Shown piece by piece: positions 1 to 6,063 of a stretch of 6,063 bases of DNA. The DNA is from an uncultured Alphaproteobacteria bacterium. GTDB lineage: Bacteria; Pseudomonadota; Alphaproteobacteria; GCA-2731375. Numbering within the stretch: position 1 is the stretch's first letter; the number at the start of each line of letters is the position of its first letter. The notes under the pieces were generated by a model that was given only the letters and a program-made list of their open reading frames with translations, searched no databases and had not been told where the DNA came from. Position numbers and translations under genes: made by a program. The stretch spans positions 1 through 6,063 of the forward strand of contig CAJWZI010000114.1 in assembly GCA_913049615.1 (NCBI GenBank). The letters are read 5' to 3'.

Positions 1-1187
1 ACCGCGACCGCCAGAAACCCCGTGGAGGCGGACAAAGCGATTGGCAAATCGTAGGTTTGCGTGAGGTCAAAAGTGAAGCCCGCAGCCACAGGCCCGATTA
101 AATTACCGATAGCGGTGCCCGAATATTGGAGACCAATGATGCCACTAACATTTTTGGTACCGAAATAATCGGCAGCCAGAGCTGGAGCGAGCGCCACATA
201 ACCGCCATAGAACAGGCCAAAAAGAACAGCGAATATCGCCAGAGCCCAAAACGAGGTGGAGAGATACCACCAGGCTTGTACTGAAGCCATGCCCAGAAAC
301 ATAGTTACGACTGAACGGTGACGGCCAAAGCGATCGGCCAATCCGCCCAGGGTCAGGCGTCCGGACATGGAACCAACGCCAATCAGACTAATTAACAAAA
401 TGGCCCAACTTTGCTCGTGGCCGTGATCGACAGAGAACTTAACCAGGTGGACGAAGGGCACGAATAGTCCGAGGGAGATTATGGTAGAGGAGACAAATAA
501 CAACCAGAAGGGGTACGACGCCAACGCCTCACGAAGGGATATTCCGGACGACGAAGCAGCCTCCCCAATCGGCGTCGCGTCGCCATCGGGATAAAGGCCA
601 CGGACCATCGGGTTCGGAAATAATAGCCAGGCGGCCAGAAGGCCTAACAACAAAACACCAGCGGACAGAACCTGAAATGTCTCACGCCAACCCAAACTCT
701 CCACCAGTACGCGGCAAAAAGGTGGTGCAGCCAGAGTGCCCACACCGATACCCGCAACCGCCAACCCCGTCGCAAACCCCCGTCGACGTACAAACCAGCG
801 TTGCAACACACCCACCGACGGTACGTATGAAAAACCAATTCCAACCCCGACGGCGGCACCGTAGGTCAAATAAACCTGCCAAAGGCTTACGGCAAAGGAT
901 GCCATGAACAAACCTAAGGCGATCAGGATGATGCCAAAAGCAACTACCGGCCTTGCGCCCAGCCGGTCGCTCAAGGGGCCGCTGACGGCACCAAGGGAAA
1001 AGTAAAGGAACCCGGCTATCGAGAAGATCAACGAGATATCGCCCCTCGACGCTTCAAAGTCAGCCTCAAATTCATCAAAAAACGACGCAAAGGAATAGGC
1101 TATACCAAATCCGAGAAACAGGATCGTGAACGCGCCACCAACCACGAACCAGCCGAAAAATACCCTCCGACCACCGGAAATCTCCAA
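1..1187 (-). CDS. MFS transporter, monocarboxylate/oxalate-formate-antiporter-like (3' end outside window)
   Basis: Inner-membrane secondary transporter of the major facilitator superfamily. Reading the minus strand from 1187 gives 395 uninterrupted codons to the left edge. Hydrophobic helices begin at about residue 10, and the last visible residues fall in what should be TM12, so only a short C-terminal piece is missing. Family marks seen: the loop 2-3 motif GPLSDRLGARP (70-80), its repeat GGLADRFGRHR (281-291) in the second half, and the block RWFVRRRGFATGLAVAGIG (130-148) followed by VGTLAAPP, typical of monocarboxylate and oxalate/formate-type carriers around TM4-5. A hydrophilic loop (about 193-220) separates the halves. 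The start is TTG at 1187-1185: an in-frame stop lies 12 nt upstream, a strong ribosome binding site precedes it, and TM1 begins ten residues later. The first in-frame ATG lies deep inside the protein (residue 95). Substrate is unknown; a small carboxylate is an inference from the family. It probably has its own promoter in the 303-nt gap upstream. Confidence 0.88.
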   Translation of the reverse strand, partial: MEISGGRRVFFGWFVVGGAFTILFLGFGIAYSFASFFDEFEADFEASRGDISLIFSIAGFLYFSLGAVSGPLSDRLGARPVVAFGIILIALGLFMASFAVSLWQVYLTYGAAVGVGIGFSYVPSVGVLQRWFVRRRGFATGLAVAGIGVGTLAAPPFCRVLVESLGWRETFQVLSAGVLLLGLLAAWLLFPNPMVRGLYPDGDATPIGEAASSSGISLREALASYPFWLLFVSSTIISLGLFVPFVHLVKFSVDHGHEQSWAILLISLIGVGSMSGRLTLGGLADRFGRHRSVVTMFLGMASVQAWWYLSTSFWALAIFAVLFGLFYGGYVALAPALAADYFGTKNVSGIIGLQYSGTAIGNLIGPVAAGFTFDLTQTYDLPIALSASTGFLAVA

Positions 1188-1193
1188 CTGATG

Positions 1194-1203
1194 CCCTCAC
1201 CTC
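1194..1203 (-). promoter_or_regulatory. Ribosome binding site that fixes the TTG start of the MFS gene
   Basis: The minus strand reads GAGGTGAGGG, two overlapping Shine-Dalgarno-like cores, ending six bases before the TTG at 1187-1185. The spacing is ideal. No ATG or GTG is available between the upstream in-frame stop (1199-1197) and TM1, so this site is the main support for the TTG start. Confidence 0.7.
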
Positions 1204-1278
1204 GAACTAAGCAACCCGCGACATTGTAAAGCAGATCAGATATCGACGATGTAATTTAAACGACAGTGGATCAGTGGC

Positions 1279-1306
1279 GCTATATTTTTGCTATTTGATT
1301 TGTTAA
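1279..1306 (-). promoter_or_regulatory. Candidate sigma70-like promoter for the MFS gene
   Basis: On the minus strand a TTAACA hexamer (1306-1301, 5 of 6 against TTGACA) is followed after 16 bases by TATAGC (1284-1279, 4 of 6 against TATAAT). The spacer is very A-rich. This would give a leader of roughly 85 nt before the TTG start. A second possible -10, TACAAT at 1228-1223, sits closer to the gene but has no convincing -35. Two copies of CAGTGG on the plus strand (1264-1269 and 1272-1277) lie just downstream of the predicted start of transcription and could be chance. This is a consensus match by eye only. Confidence 0.33.
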
Positions 1307-1441
1307 TGCCCGCGAATTCTCGTCGCTTGATCCAGGCCAGACTGAGCTCTTCAGCAACCACGTAGATGACCCGGTAATAGCCATTTCAATATTGCCTGGG
1401 TGCATCAACTCAAAATCCCATCTACCTTGTTGGGCAATCTG

Positions 1442-1456
1442 ACCCTGCAACAGGGT
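1442..1456 (-). other. Small perfect hairpin downstream of lolD (second of two)
   Basis: ACCCTG at 1442-1447 and CAGGGT at 1451-1456 form a perfect 6-bp stem around a 3-base loop. An outer CAAT/ATTG pairing (1435-1438 with 1457-1460) can extend it across a 3-base bulge. No run of T follows in the lolD direction, so it does not look like a standard intrinsic terminator. It might stabilise the mRNA 3' end or act with Rho. Confidence 0.3.
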
Positions 1457-1470
1457 ATTGCGCTTAACTG

Positions 1471-1490
1471 TGTGCTAGGCACCGAGCACA
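1471..1490 (-). other. Hairpin immediately after the lolD stop codon (first of two)
   Basis: TGTGCT at 1471-1476 and AGCACA at 1485-1490 give a 6-bp stem with an 8-base loop, directly abutting the lolD stop codon at 1493-1491. It has no trailing T-tract in the direction of lolD transcription. It is a weak terminator candidate at best, and may be an mRNA 3'-end structure marking the end of the proS-lolC/E-lolD unit. Confidence 0.3.
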
Positions 1491-2174
1491 TCAAAGCGTA
1501 ACAACGTGGCCGTCCTGGAGCCGCACCACGCGGTCCAGGCGATCAGCTATCATGACATCATGTGTGGCTACCAGCATGCTTAGACCGCGATCCCGAACCG
1601 CCAACAGCAATTCTTCAAACACTAATTCCGCGGTCGCTTGGTCCAAATTACCTGTGGGCTCGTCAGCCAGCAACAATACAGGCTGGTTAGCCAAAGCGCG
1701 AGCGATAGCCACCCGTTGCTGCTCGCCCCCAGACAGTTGCGCCGGCACGTGGCCTATGCGGTCAGCAAGGCCCATTTCGCCCAGCAGTTTTTCGGCGCGA
1801 GATAACCCCTCGGACTTTGGCGCTCGCGCCAAGCGCATGGGCATCATCACATTTTCCAGGGCCGTGAATTCGGGAAGCAAGTGGTGAAATTGATAAACAA
1901 ATCCCAGCTGTTTACGACGAATTACCGTTCGTTGCGCATCACCCATGGTGGAACAACGCTGCCCGGAAATTTCGATGTCGCCACCGTCGGGTTGCTCTAA
2001 CAGGCCCGCGGCATGTAGCAGAGTCGATTTGCCGGAACCAGAGGGGCCGATCAGCGCCACCGCCTCACCCCGATCGACAGTCATGTCCAGGTCTCGCAGG
2101 ACCTTCAGCTCCCGGCCACCTTGATGAAAAGTCTGGTTCAAACCCGTAATCCGAAGGGCGGGACCATCACTCAT
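1491..2174 (-). CDS. lolD: Lipoprotein-releasing system ATP-binding protein LolD
   Basis: Cytoplasmic ATPase of the Lol lipoprotein-export ABC transporter. It hydrolyses ATP to drive release of outer-membrane lipoproteins from the inner membrane to the periplasmic carrier LolA. The 227-aa product has the usual family length. All nucleotide-binding motifs are intact: Walker A GPSGSGKST (43-51), Q-loop at Q95 within VYQFHHLLPEF, signature LSGGEQQ (147-153), Walker B LLLADE (167-172) followed by PTGNLD, and the switch histidine H205 in ATHD. The Q-loop context and the LADEPTGNLD block are typical of the LolD/MacB/FtsE group; the neighbouring permease decides for LolD. The ATG at 2174 overlaps the end of the permease gene by 8 nt (ATGAGTGA). 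A GGAG lies ten bases upstream, so translation is probably coupled. Two small hairpins follow the stop. Confidence 0.95.
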   Translation of the reverse strand: MSDGPALRITGLNQTFHQGGRELKVLRDLDMTVDRGEAVALIGPSGSGKSTLLHAAGLLEQPDGGDIEISGQRCSTMGDAQRTVIRRKQLGFVYQFHHLLPEFTALENVMMPMRLARAPKSEGLSRAEKLLGEMGLADRIGHVPAQLSGGEQQRVAIARALANQPVLLLADEPTGNLDQATAELVFEELLLAVRDRGLSMLVATHDVMIADRLDRVVRLQDGHVVTL

Positions 2175-3408
2175 ATCGCAAGGTCTCCACAGGATCGATA
2201 CGGGCCGCCCGCCAGGCTGGGTATATTGTCGCTAAGAAGGAAAGAGCCAACGCCATGATGAGCACGGAAACAACTTCCCCATTATTCACTTCGGCAGGGA
2301 TTTGACTCAGAAACCGAACCTCTGGCGACCACAGTTCCGTATCCATCAATTTTTCCAACCACTGGCGAATAGTCTCGATGTTCAGGCAAAAGTTCAGTCC
2401 AAGGATGAAGCCTGCCAGGGTGCCAATCACGCCCACAGAAGTTCCGGAAATCATAAAGATGCGCATGATCATGCCCCGCGTGGCTCCCATAGTTCGCAAT
2501 ATGGCAATCGCCTTACCCTTGTCCTGCACCAACATGATCAGCGATGACACAATATTAAATGCTGCGATCAGTATAATCAGGGTCAAAATGAGAAACATCA
2601 CGTTACGTTCGATCTGCAACGCTTGAAAAAAGTGCCGGTTGACCTGCTGCCAATCAACTACCCGCGCGACGCCGGGCACGGACTGGATATCCCCCCGCAG
2701 ACGATAGACGTCATTCGGATCATCCAAAAACAATTCCACGCCATTCGCCGCATCTTTCAGTTTGAAAAAGATCTGAGCCGCTGGCAGGGGCATGTAGATA
2801 AATGTAGAATCGTATTCGTACATCCCCACCATGAAGGTGGCTACAACCCGATAGGTCTTGGTTCTAGGAACGGTACCGAAAGCGGTGGCGGTGCCCTGGG
2901 GAGAAATTAGGGTAATCTTGTCGCCCACAACCAGGCCCAATTTAGCGGCCAACCGCTGTCCGATTATGACATTGTGCTTGCCTCTAAATTCCTGCATCTG
3001 ACCGCTGTACAAATTGTCCGTAATAATAGATCGCGCCGCCAGATCCTTGGGCCACATGCCGCGCACAAGAGCGCCGGAGGCCTGTTTATTGGCCGTTGCC
3101 ATCACTTGCCCTTCGATCAGAGGCGCGGCAATTTGTACCCCCGGCAATTTCAGAAAACCCGCAGCAATGCGATCATAGTCAAGCATTTGGTTGCCAATTC
3201 CCCGCGCAACCATATGGCCATTTAGGCCCAGAACCCGGTCCAGAAGTTCTGTGCGGAAGCCGTTCATCACGCTCATGACGATGATCAGGGTGGCAACACC
3301 CAAGGCAATACCGATTAGTGAAAACCAAGCTATGATGGAGATAAAGCCCTCACGCCGGCGGGCACGCAGATACCGTGCCGCGATGACCCATTCCAGTGCG
3401 CCGAACAT
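2167..3408 (-). CDS. lolC: Lipoprotein-releasing permease LolC/LolE (single hybrid 'LolF' type)
   Basis: Inner-membrane permease of the Lol exporter, partner of LolD. It takes mature outer-membrane lipoproteins from the inner membrane and passes them to LolA. The 413-aa length and layout fit: TM1 at about 24-48, ending in SVMNGFRTEL; a periplasmic domain at about 50-267; and three C-terminal helices near 268-295, 315-345 and 377-397. The cytoplasmic loop with ILRTMGATRGMIMRIF (303-318) is the conserved contact with LolD. The ending YPAWRAARIDPVETLRYE (396-413) is a family hallmark. Residues 176-186 (AFGTVPRTKTY) sit where LolC carries its LolA-binding Hook loop. Only one permease gene is seen, whereas Escherichia coli has separate lolC and lolE; in Alphaproteobacteria one protein is thought to fill both places as a homodimer, called LolF by some. 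The ATG at 3408 lies 9 nt after the proS stop and lacks a good ribosome binding site, suggesting coupling to proS translation. Confidence 0.93.
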   Translation of the reverse strand: MFGALEWVIAARYLRARRREGFISIIAWFSLIGIALGVATLIIVMSVMNGFRTELLDRVLGLNGHMVARGIGNQMLDYDRIAAGFLKLPGVQIAAPLIEGQVMATANKQASGALVRGMWPKDLAARSIITDNLYSGQMQEFRGKHNVIIGQRLAAKLGLVVGDKITLISPQGTATAFGTVPRTKTYRVVATFMVGMYEYDSTFIYMPLPAAQIFFKLKDAANGVELFLDDPNDVYRLRGDIQSVPGVARVVDWQQVNRHFFQALQIERNVMFLILTLIILIAAFNIVSSLIMLVQDKGKAIAILRTMGATRGMIMRIFMISGTSVGVIGTLAGFILGLNFCLNIETIRQWLEKLMDTELWSPEVRFLSQIPAEVNNGEVVSVLIMALALSFLATIYPAWRAARIDPVETLRYE

Positions 3409-3417
3409 TTGTCGGAT

Positions 3418-4740
3418 CTATGCCCCTGTAACTGCCATAATGGCCGCATCTACCGAAAGTTCCTGCCGCTGGCCCGTTCGCCGTTCCTTGACCTCAACCA
3501 CCTCCGACTTGACGCCACGAGGGCCGACGATCATCTGCCACGGCAAACCGATCAAATCCAAGGTCGCGAACTTGCCCCCCGCCCGACCTTCTGTATCATC
3601 AAGCAACACGTCGACGCCGGCATTTCGCAATTTTTGATAAATCTCCCCCGCTGCGGCATCACAGGCGTTGTCGCCCACTTTCAGGTTTATCAACCCAACA
3701 TGAAACGGTGCGACGGCGGCCGGCCAGATAATGCCGTCGTCATCATGGCTGGCTTCAATAATGGCGCCTACCAGCCGCGAGACCCCAATACCATATGAGC
3801 CCATTTCAACCGGCACCTCGATGCCATCGGCGTTCATTACCATGGCGCCCATGGGCTTCGAATACTTATTGCCAAAATAGAAGATATGGCCAACTTCAAT
3901 GCCGCGTGTCGAGATCTGACGGTCTTTCGGCACCTCCGCATCGAACCTAGCCGGGTCATGCTTTTCGTCCGTGGCGGCGTAGTGAGAGGTCCAATGTTCG
4001 ATCACCGGCGACAAATCGTCGTCATATGCAACGTTGGCGTCGGGCGCTTGAAAATCCAGATAGTCGGCATGGCAATAGACCTCGGACTCACCCGTATCAG
4101 CCAGAATGATGAATTCGTGGCTCAAGTCTCCGCCGATGGGACCGGTATCAGCCTGCATGGGAATGGCTTTTAATTCCATCCGTTCGTACGTACGCAAGTA
4201 GGCCACAAACATTTTATTATAAGCGTGGCGGGATGCCTCAGCGTCCAGGTCGAAGGAATAAGCGTCCTTCATAAGGAATTCCCGGCCCCGCATTATGCCG
4301 AATCTAGGCCGTACTTCGTCCCGGAATTTCCATTGAATGTGGTACAAGTTCAGGGGTAATTGTCGGTAGCTGCGGATTGAGCCGCGGAAGATATCTGTGA
4401 TCAGTTCCTCGTTGGTTGGGCCGAACAGCATGTCCCGCTCGTGGCGATCCGTAATGCGCAACATTTCCAGTCCGTAGTCGTCGTAACGGCCGCTCTCGCG
4501 CCATAAATCAGCCGGTTGGATTGTCGGCATTAACAGTTCCTGGGCCCCCGCCGCGTCCTGTTCCTCACGCACAATCTGCTCTATCTTTTTTAACACTCGA
4601 ATACCAAGTGGCAGCCAGGAATAAATTCCTGCCGAGGATTGCCGGATCATTCCCGCTCGCAACATCAAACGGTGCGAAACAATCTGCGCCTCAGCCGGCG
4701 TGTCCTTTAACACGGGCAGAAAAAATTGCGACATACGCAT
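3418..4740 (-). CDS. proS: Prolyl-tRNA synthetase, short alphaproteobacterial type without the editing insertion
   Basis: Cytoplasmic class II aminoacyl-tRNA synthetase that attaches proline to tRNA-Pro. At 440 aa it is much shorter than the Escherichia coli enzyme (about 570 aa). Motif 2 is seen at 139-163 ([17 protein letters not shown], then LMKDAYSF), and the substrate-loop TxE motif within GPTNEE at 107-112. Motif 3, [16 protein letters not shown], lies at 314-329. Residues from about 340 to the end form the anticodon-binding domain (FHVGLINLK, then [21 protein letters not shown]). Only about 150 residues separate motifs 2 and 3, so the roughly 180-residue INS editing domain is absent, as in other alphaproteobacterial ProRS. 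The ATG at 4740 is preferred over the in-frame ATG at 4734 because GAGG (4752-4749) is spaced eight bases from it. It follows livF by 68 nt and is followed closely by the lipoprotein-release genes. Confidence 0.95.
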   Translation of the reverse strand: MRMSQFFLPVLKDTPAEAQIVSHRLMLRAGMIRQSSAGIYSWLPLGIRVLKKIEQIVREEQDAAGAQELLMPTIQPADLWRESGRYDDYGLEMLRITDRHERDMLFGPTNEELITDIFRGSIRSYRQLPLNLYHIQWKFRDEVRPRFGIMRGREFLMKDAYSFDLDAEASRHAYNKMFVAYLRTYERMELKAIPMQADTGPIGGDLSHEFIILADTGESEVYCHADYLDFQAPDANVAYDDDLSPVIEHWTSHYAATDEKHDPARFDAEVPKDRQISTRGIEVGHIFYFGNKYSKPMGAMVMNADGIEVPVEMGSYGIGVSRLVGAIIEASHDDDGIIWPAAVAPFHVGLINLKVGDNACDAAAGEIYQKLRNAGVDVLLDDTEGRAGGKFATLDLIGLPWQMIVGPRGVKSEVVEVKERRTGQRQELSVDAAIMAVTGA

Positions 4741-4774
4741 ATGTTTGGCCTCAATTCAGAAATAACCCCGGCGA

Positions 4775-4803
4775 TATGTAGGGAAAGCGGCCTCATAAGG
4801 CAA
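4775..4803 (-). promoter_or_regulatory. Weak sigma70-like promoter candidate upstream of proS
   Basis: In the 68-nt gap between livF and proS the minus strand has TTGCCT (4803-4798, 4 of 6 against TTGACA), then 17 bases, then TACATA (4780-4775, 3 of 6 against TATAAT). The spacing is right and the position, about 35 nt before the ATG, is plausible, but the -10 is poor. It would let proS and the Lol genes be transcribed independently of livGF. No terminator-like hairpin is visible in the gap, so read-through from livF is equally possible. Confidence 0.22.
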
Positions 4804-4808
4804 TGACT

Positions 4809-5522
4809 TCAACGGCTCCCTTCGACGCCCAGCAAACGGCGCAACATATCTTCGTCCGCCTCAAGAGCGGATGAAGGCCCGTCGTGAACAACGCGGCCCC
4901 GGCTCATTACCAGGCACCGTTTCGCAAAAGATAGAGCCAAACTGGCGTTCTGCTCCACCAGGATAATGGTCAGTCCGGCCTCGTCCCGCAAATGCATCAG
5001 TCCGGTGCGCAAGGTCTCGACGACGACGGGGGCCAACCCTTCGCTAGGTTCATCCATCAACAACACCTTGGGATTACCCATCAGTGCCCGGCCAATCGCC
5101 AGCATTTGCTGTTCGCCGCCCGACAATTGGTTGCCCCGGTGATTTCGCCGCTCCATGAGCTGAGGGAAGAAATCAAACAGTCGCGTCAGTGTCCACTCCC
5201 CCGGCCGTGCCGCGACCTCGAGATTTTCTGAAACTGTTAGCGAGGGGAACACCTCCCGTTCCTGCGGCACATAACCCAGACCACGGACAACGCGCCGATG
5301 GGCCGGTTCATCATCGATCCTGTCGCCCATTAGCAAGATTGATCCGGCATGCCGGTCGGTGTGCCCCATAACAGTTTCCATAAGGGTTGTTTTGCCTACC
5401 CCGTTTCGACCCAGTATGGACACGCTAGCTCCCGGTTCTACGGCCAGGTTGATGCCTTCTAGAACCACCGTTTCGCCGTAACCGGCATGCAAATTCTCGA
5501 TAGCCAAGGCTATGTTAGACAT
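4809..5522 (-). CDS. livF: Branched-chain amino acid/amide-type ABC transporter ATP-binding protein, LivF-like
   Basis: One of two cytoplasmic ATPases energising a HAAT-family importer (branched-chain amino acids, amides, urea or related solutes). The 237-aa product has the normal LivF length. Motifs: Walker A GRNGVGKTT (38-46), Q-loop within GYVPQEREVFPSLTVSENL (Q87), signature LSGGEQQ (133-139), and Walker B VLLMDEP (153-159) followed by SEGLAP. Glutamine (Q191 in LVEQN) stands at the switch-histidine position, which is normal for LivF. The start is the ATG at 5522, overlapping the livG stop by 8 nt, with GGGG ten bases upstream. An ATG at 5531 (adding MAA) is an alternative. A longer in-frame ATG at 5663 is rejected because its extra 47 residues are basic, unlike the family, and lie entirely over livG. 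The substrate cannot be read from the ATPase; a urea-type (UrtE) role is not excluded but no urt genes are seen. Confidence 0.87.
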   Translation of the reverse strand: MSNIALAIENLHAGYGETVVLEGINLAVEPGASVSILGRNGVGKTTLMETVMGHTDRHAGSILLMGDRIDDEPAHRRVVRGLGYVPQEREVFPSLTVSENLEVAARPGEWTLTRLFDFFPQLMERRNHRGNQLSGGEQQMLAIGRALMGNPKVLLMDEPSEGLAPVVVETLRTGLMHLRDEAGLTIILVEQNASLALSFAKRCLVMSRGRVVHDGPSSALEADEDMLRRLLGVEGSR

Positions 5523-6063
5523 CGCCGCCATACCCCAAATAGACGGCCTGGACCTGCTCATCCCCCGCGATCTGTTTCGGATCGCCTTGCGCCAAAATAC
5601 CTCCCGCGACAAGGACGGTAATTTCCTTCGCGAAACGGAATACGATGTCCATGTCATGTTCAATAATCAGAACGGCGATATTATCGGGCAATTGCGCGAT
5701 GACATCCAAGATGATGTGGCTCTCGGCCGAAGGTACGCCAGCGGCCGGTTCGTCCAGCAGCAATACCGACGGCCGCTGCGCGAGAGTAATAGCGATTTCG
5801 ACCAATCTTTGCCGACCATAGGACAATTCGCGAATGGGGATCAGTGCATAATTAGCGAGGTCAAGTTGTCCCAACAATTCTACCGCCTCGTCAGTCACCG
5901 CGCTGTTGTTTGAGGCGCGACGCCACAGGTTCCATGCGGCGGCGACGCGTTCGGATAGGGAAATTACGATATTTTCTAAAACTGTCAGATCACGAAACAG
6001 TTGATTGATTTGATATGTCCGTGCCAAGCCATACTTGACCCGCTTCGCCTGGGACATGGAAGT
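5515..6063 (-). CDS. livG: Branched-chain amino acid/amide-type ABC transporter ATP-binding protein, LivG-like (5' end outside window)
   Basis: The C-terminal 182 residues of the partner ATPase to the LivF-like protein. The frame stays open to the right edge, and the Walker A region expected about 60-70 residues earlier is missing, so the start lies beyond 6063. Visible-residue numbering: Q-loop GLARTYQINQLF (Q18), variant signature LSYGRQR (80-86), Walker B VLLLDEP (100-106) followed by AAGVPSAES, and switch histidine H136 in IIEHDMDIVFRF. The AAGVPSAES and EHDMD blocks, with a C-terminus ending in VYLGYG, are characteristic of LivG/UrtD-type subunits. The SYG variant of the signature is normal in this group. 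The ATG at 6057 is an internal methionine: it would remove the ATP-binding P-loop. The stop overlaps the start of livF by 8 nt (ATGTCTAA), indicating one operon and coupled translation. The permease genes and binding protein probably lie to the right. Confidence 0.87.
   Translation of the reverse strand, partial: TSMSQAKRVKYGLARTYQINQLFRDLTVLENIVISLSERVAAAWNLWRRASNNSAVTDEAVELLGQLDLANYALIPIRELSYGRQRLVEIAITLAQRPSVLLLDEPAAGVPSAESHIILDVIAQLPDNIAVLIIEHDMDIVFRFAKEITVLVAGGILAQGDPKQIAGDEQVQAVYLGYGGDV

Larger units (their letters stand above)
1188..1490. other. Intergenic region of 303 bases between lolD and the MFS gene
   Basis: This is the only gene-free stretch of about 300 bases in the window. 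It holds two small hairpins next to the lolD stop, a promoter candidate and a ribosome binding site for the MFS gene. On the minus strand there are also two overlapping open stretches in different frames, 1474-1280 and 1385-1236. The first contains a 41-codon ATG ORF (1405-1280) without a convincing ribosome binding site. Neither stretch resembles a family I can name. I see no tRNA, no insertion-sequence ends and no U-tract terminator. Confidence 0.6.

Noticed and set aside
644..907. Three overlapping ORFs of 66-76 codons on both strands.
   Set aside because: They lie inside the MFS gene in other frames, have skewed compositions (Trp/Cys/Arg-rich or Pro-rich), and have no ribosome binding sites.
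1552..1887. Plus-strand ORF of 111 codons.
   Set aside because: It is antisense to lolD across the signature and Walker B region. It is Ser/Ala/Arg-rich with no domain.
3191..3798. Plus-strand ORFs of 148 and 129 codons overlapping proS and the Lol permease gene.
   Set aside because: They are antisense to well-supported genes, rich in Arg/Ser/Pro, and have no recognisable domain. They are shadow frames.
4809..5663. A longer LivF reading frame starting at the ATG at 5663 (284 aa).
   Set aside because: The extra 47 residues are basic and low in hydrophobic pattern, have no counterpart in LivF, and lie over the conserved C-terminus of livG in another frame. The start at 5522 gives the normal family length.
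5752..5826. Unusual ABC signature (LSYGRQR) in the LivG-like protein taken as a sign of degeneration.
   Set aside because: This variant is common in LivG/UrtD-type ATPases. Walker B, the Q-loop and the switch histidine are intact.
5512..5913. Plus-strand ORF of 133 codons.
   Set aside because: It is antisense to the conserved region of livG, including Walker B and the switch histidine, and its composition follows from the complementary coding strand.
5515..6057. Livg-like ORF beginning at the ATG at 6057 (180 aa) as a complete small gene.
   Set aside because: It would lack the Walker A motif, and the frame is open to the window edge. The methionine is internal to a gene that starts outside the window.
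1..6063. Search for mobile elements, CRISPR arrays, tRNA or rRNA genes and toxin-antitoxin or defence genes.
   Set aside because: I saw no terminal inverted repeats, transposase or integrase motifs, regularly spaced repeats or cloverleaf-like sequence. Apart from the one intergenic gap the window is filled by conserved genes.

Overview
This window looks like ordinary chromosomal housekeeping DNA from an alphaproteobacterium of moderate GC content. The assignment rests on three things: a short prolyl-tRNA synthetase (440 aa, no large editing insertion) of the kind usual in Alphaproteobacteria, a single LolC/E-type permease next to LolD, and the order proS-lolC/E-lolD. I cannot name a genus. 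Every gene supported here is on the minus strand, so transcription runs from the right edge (6063) to the left edge (1).

Layout in the direction of transcription. (1) 6063-5515: the C-terminal 182 residues of a LivG-like ABC ATPase, whose start lies outside the window. (2) 5522-4809: a complete LivF-like ABC ATPase overlapping livG by 8 nt. Together they would be the two cytoplasmic ATPases of a branched-chain-amino-acid/amide (HAAT) type importer whose permeases and binding protein are not in view. (3) A 68-nt gap with a weak promoter candidate and a good ribosome binding site. (4) 4740-3418: proS. (5) 3408-2167: the lipoprotein-release permease (LolC/E, 'LolF' type), only 9 nt after proS. 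(6) 2174-1491: lolD, overlapping the permease gene by 8 nt. (7) 1490-1188: a 303-nt gap with two small hairpins just after lolD, a sigma70-like promoter candidate for the next gene, and two short open stretches that may be decayed coding sequence. (8) 1187-1: a major facilitator transporter of the monocarboxylate/oxalate-formate-antiporter-like group. It starts with TTG and is cut off near its C-terminus by the window edge.

Functionally, the permease and LolD form an inner-membrane machine that extracts outer-membrane lipoproteins and hands them to periplasmic LolA. ProS charges tRNA-Pro. The LivG/LivF pair powers solute uptake, and the MFS protein probably moves a small organic anion. I found no mobile element, CRISPR array, tRNA or rRNA gene, and nothing that amounts to a new biological system. 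The points most worth a second look are the single permease of the Lol system, the TTG start of the MFS gene, and the gap after lolD.
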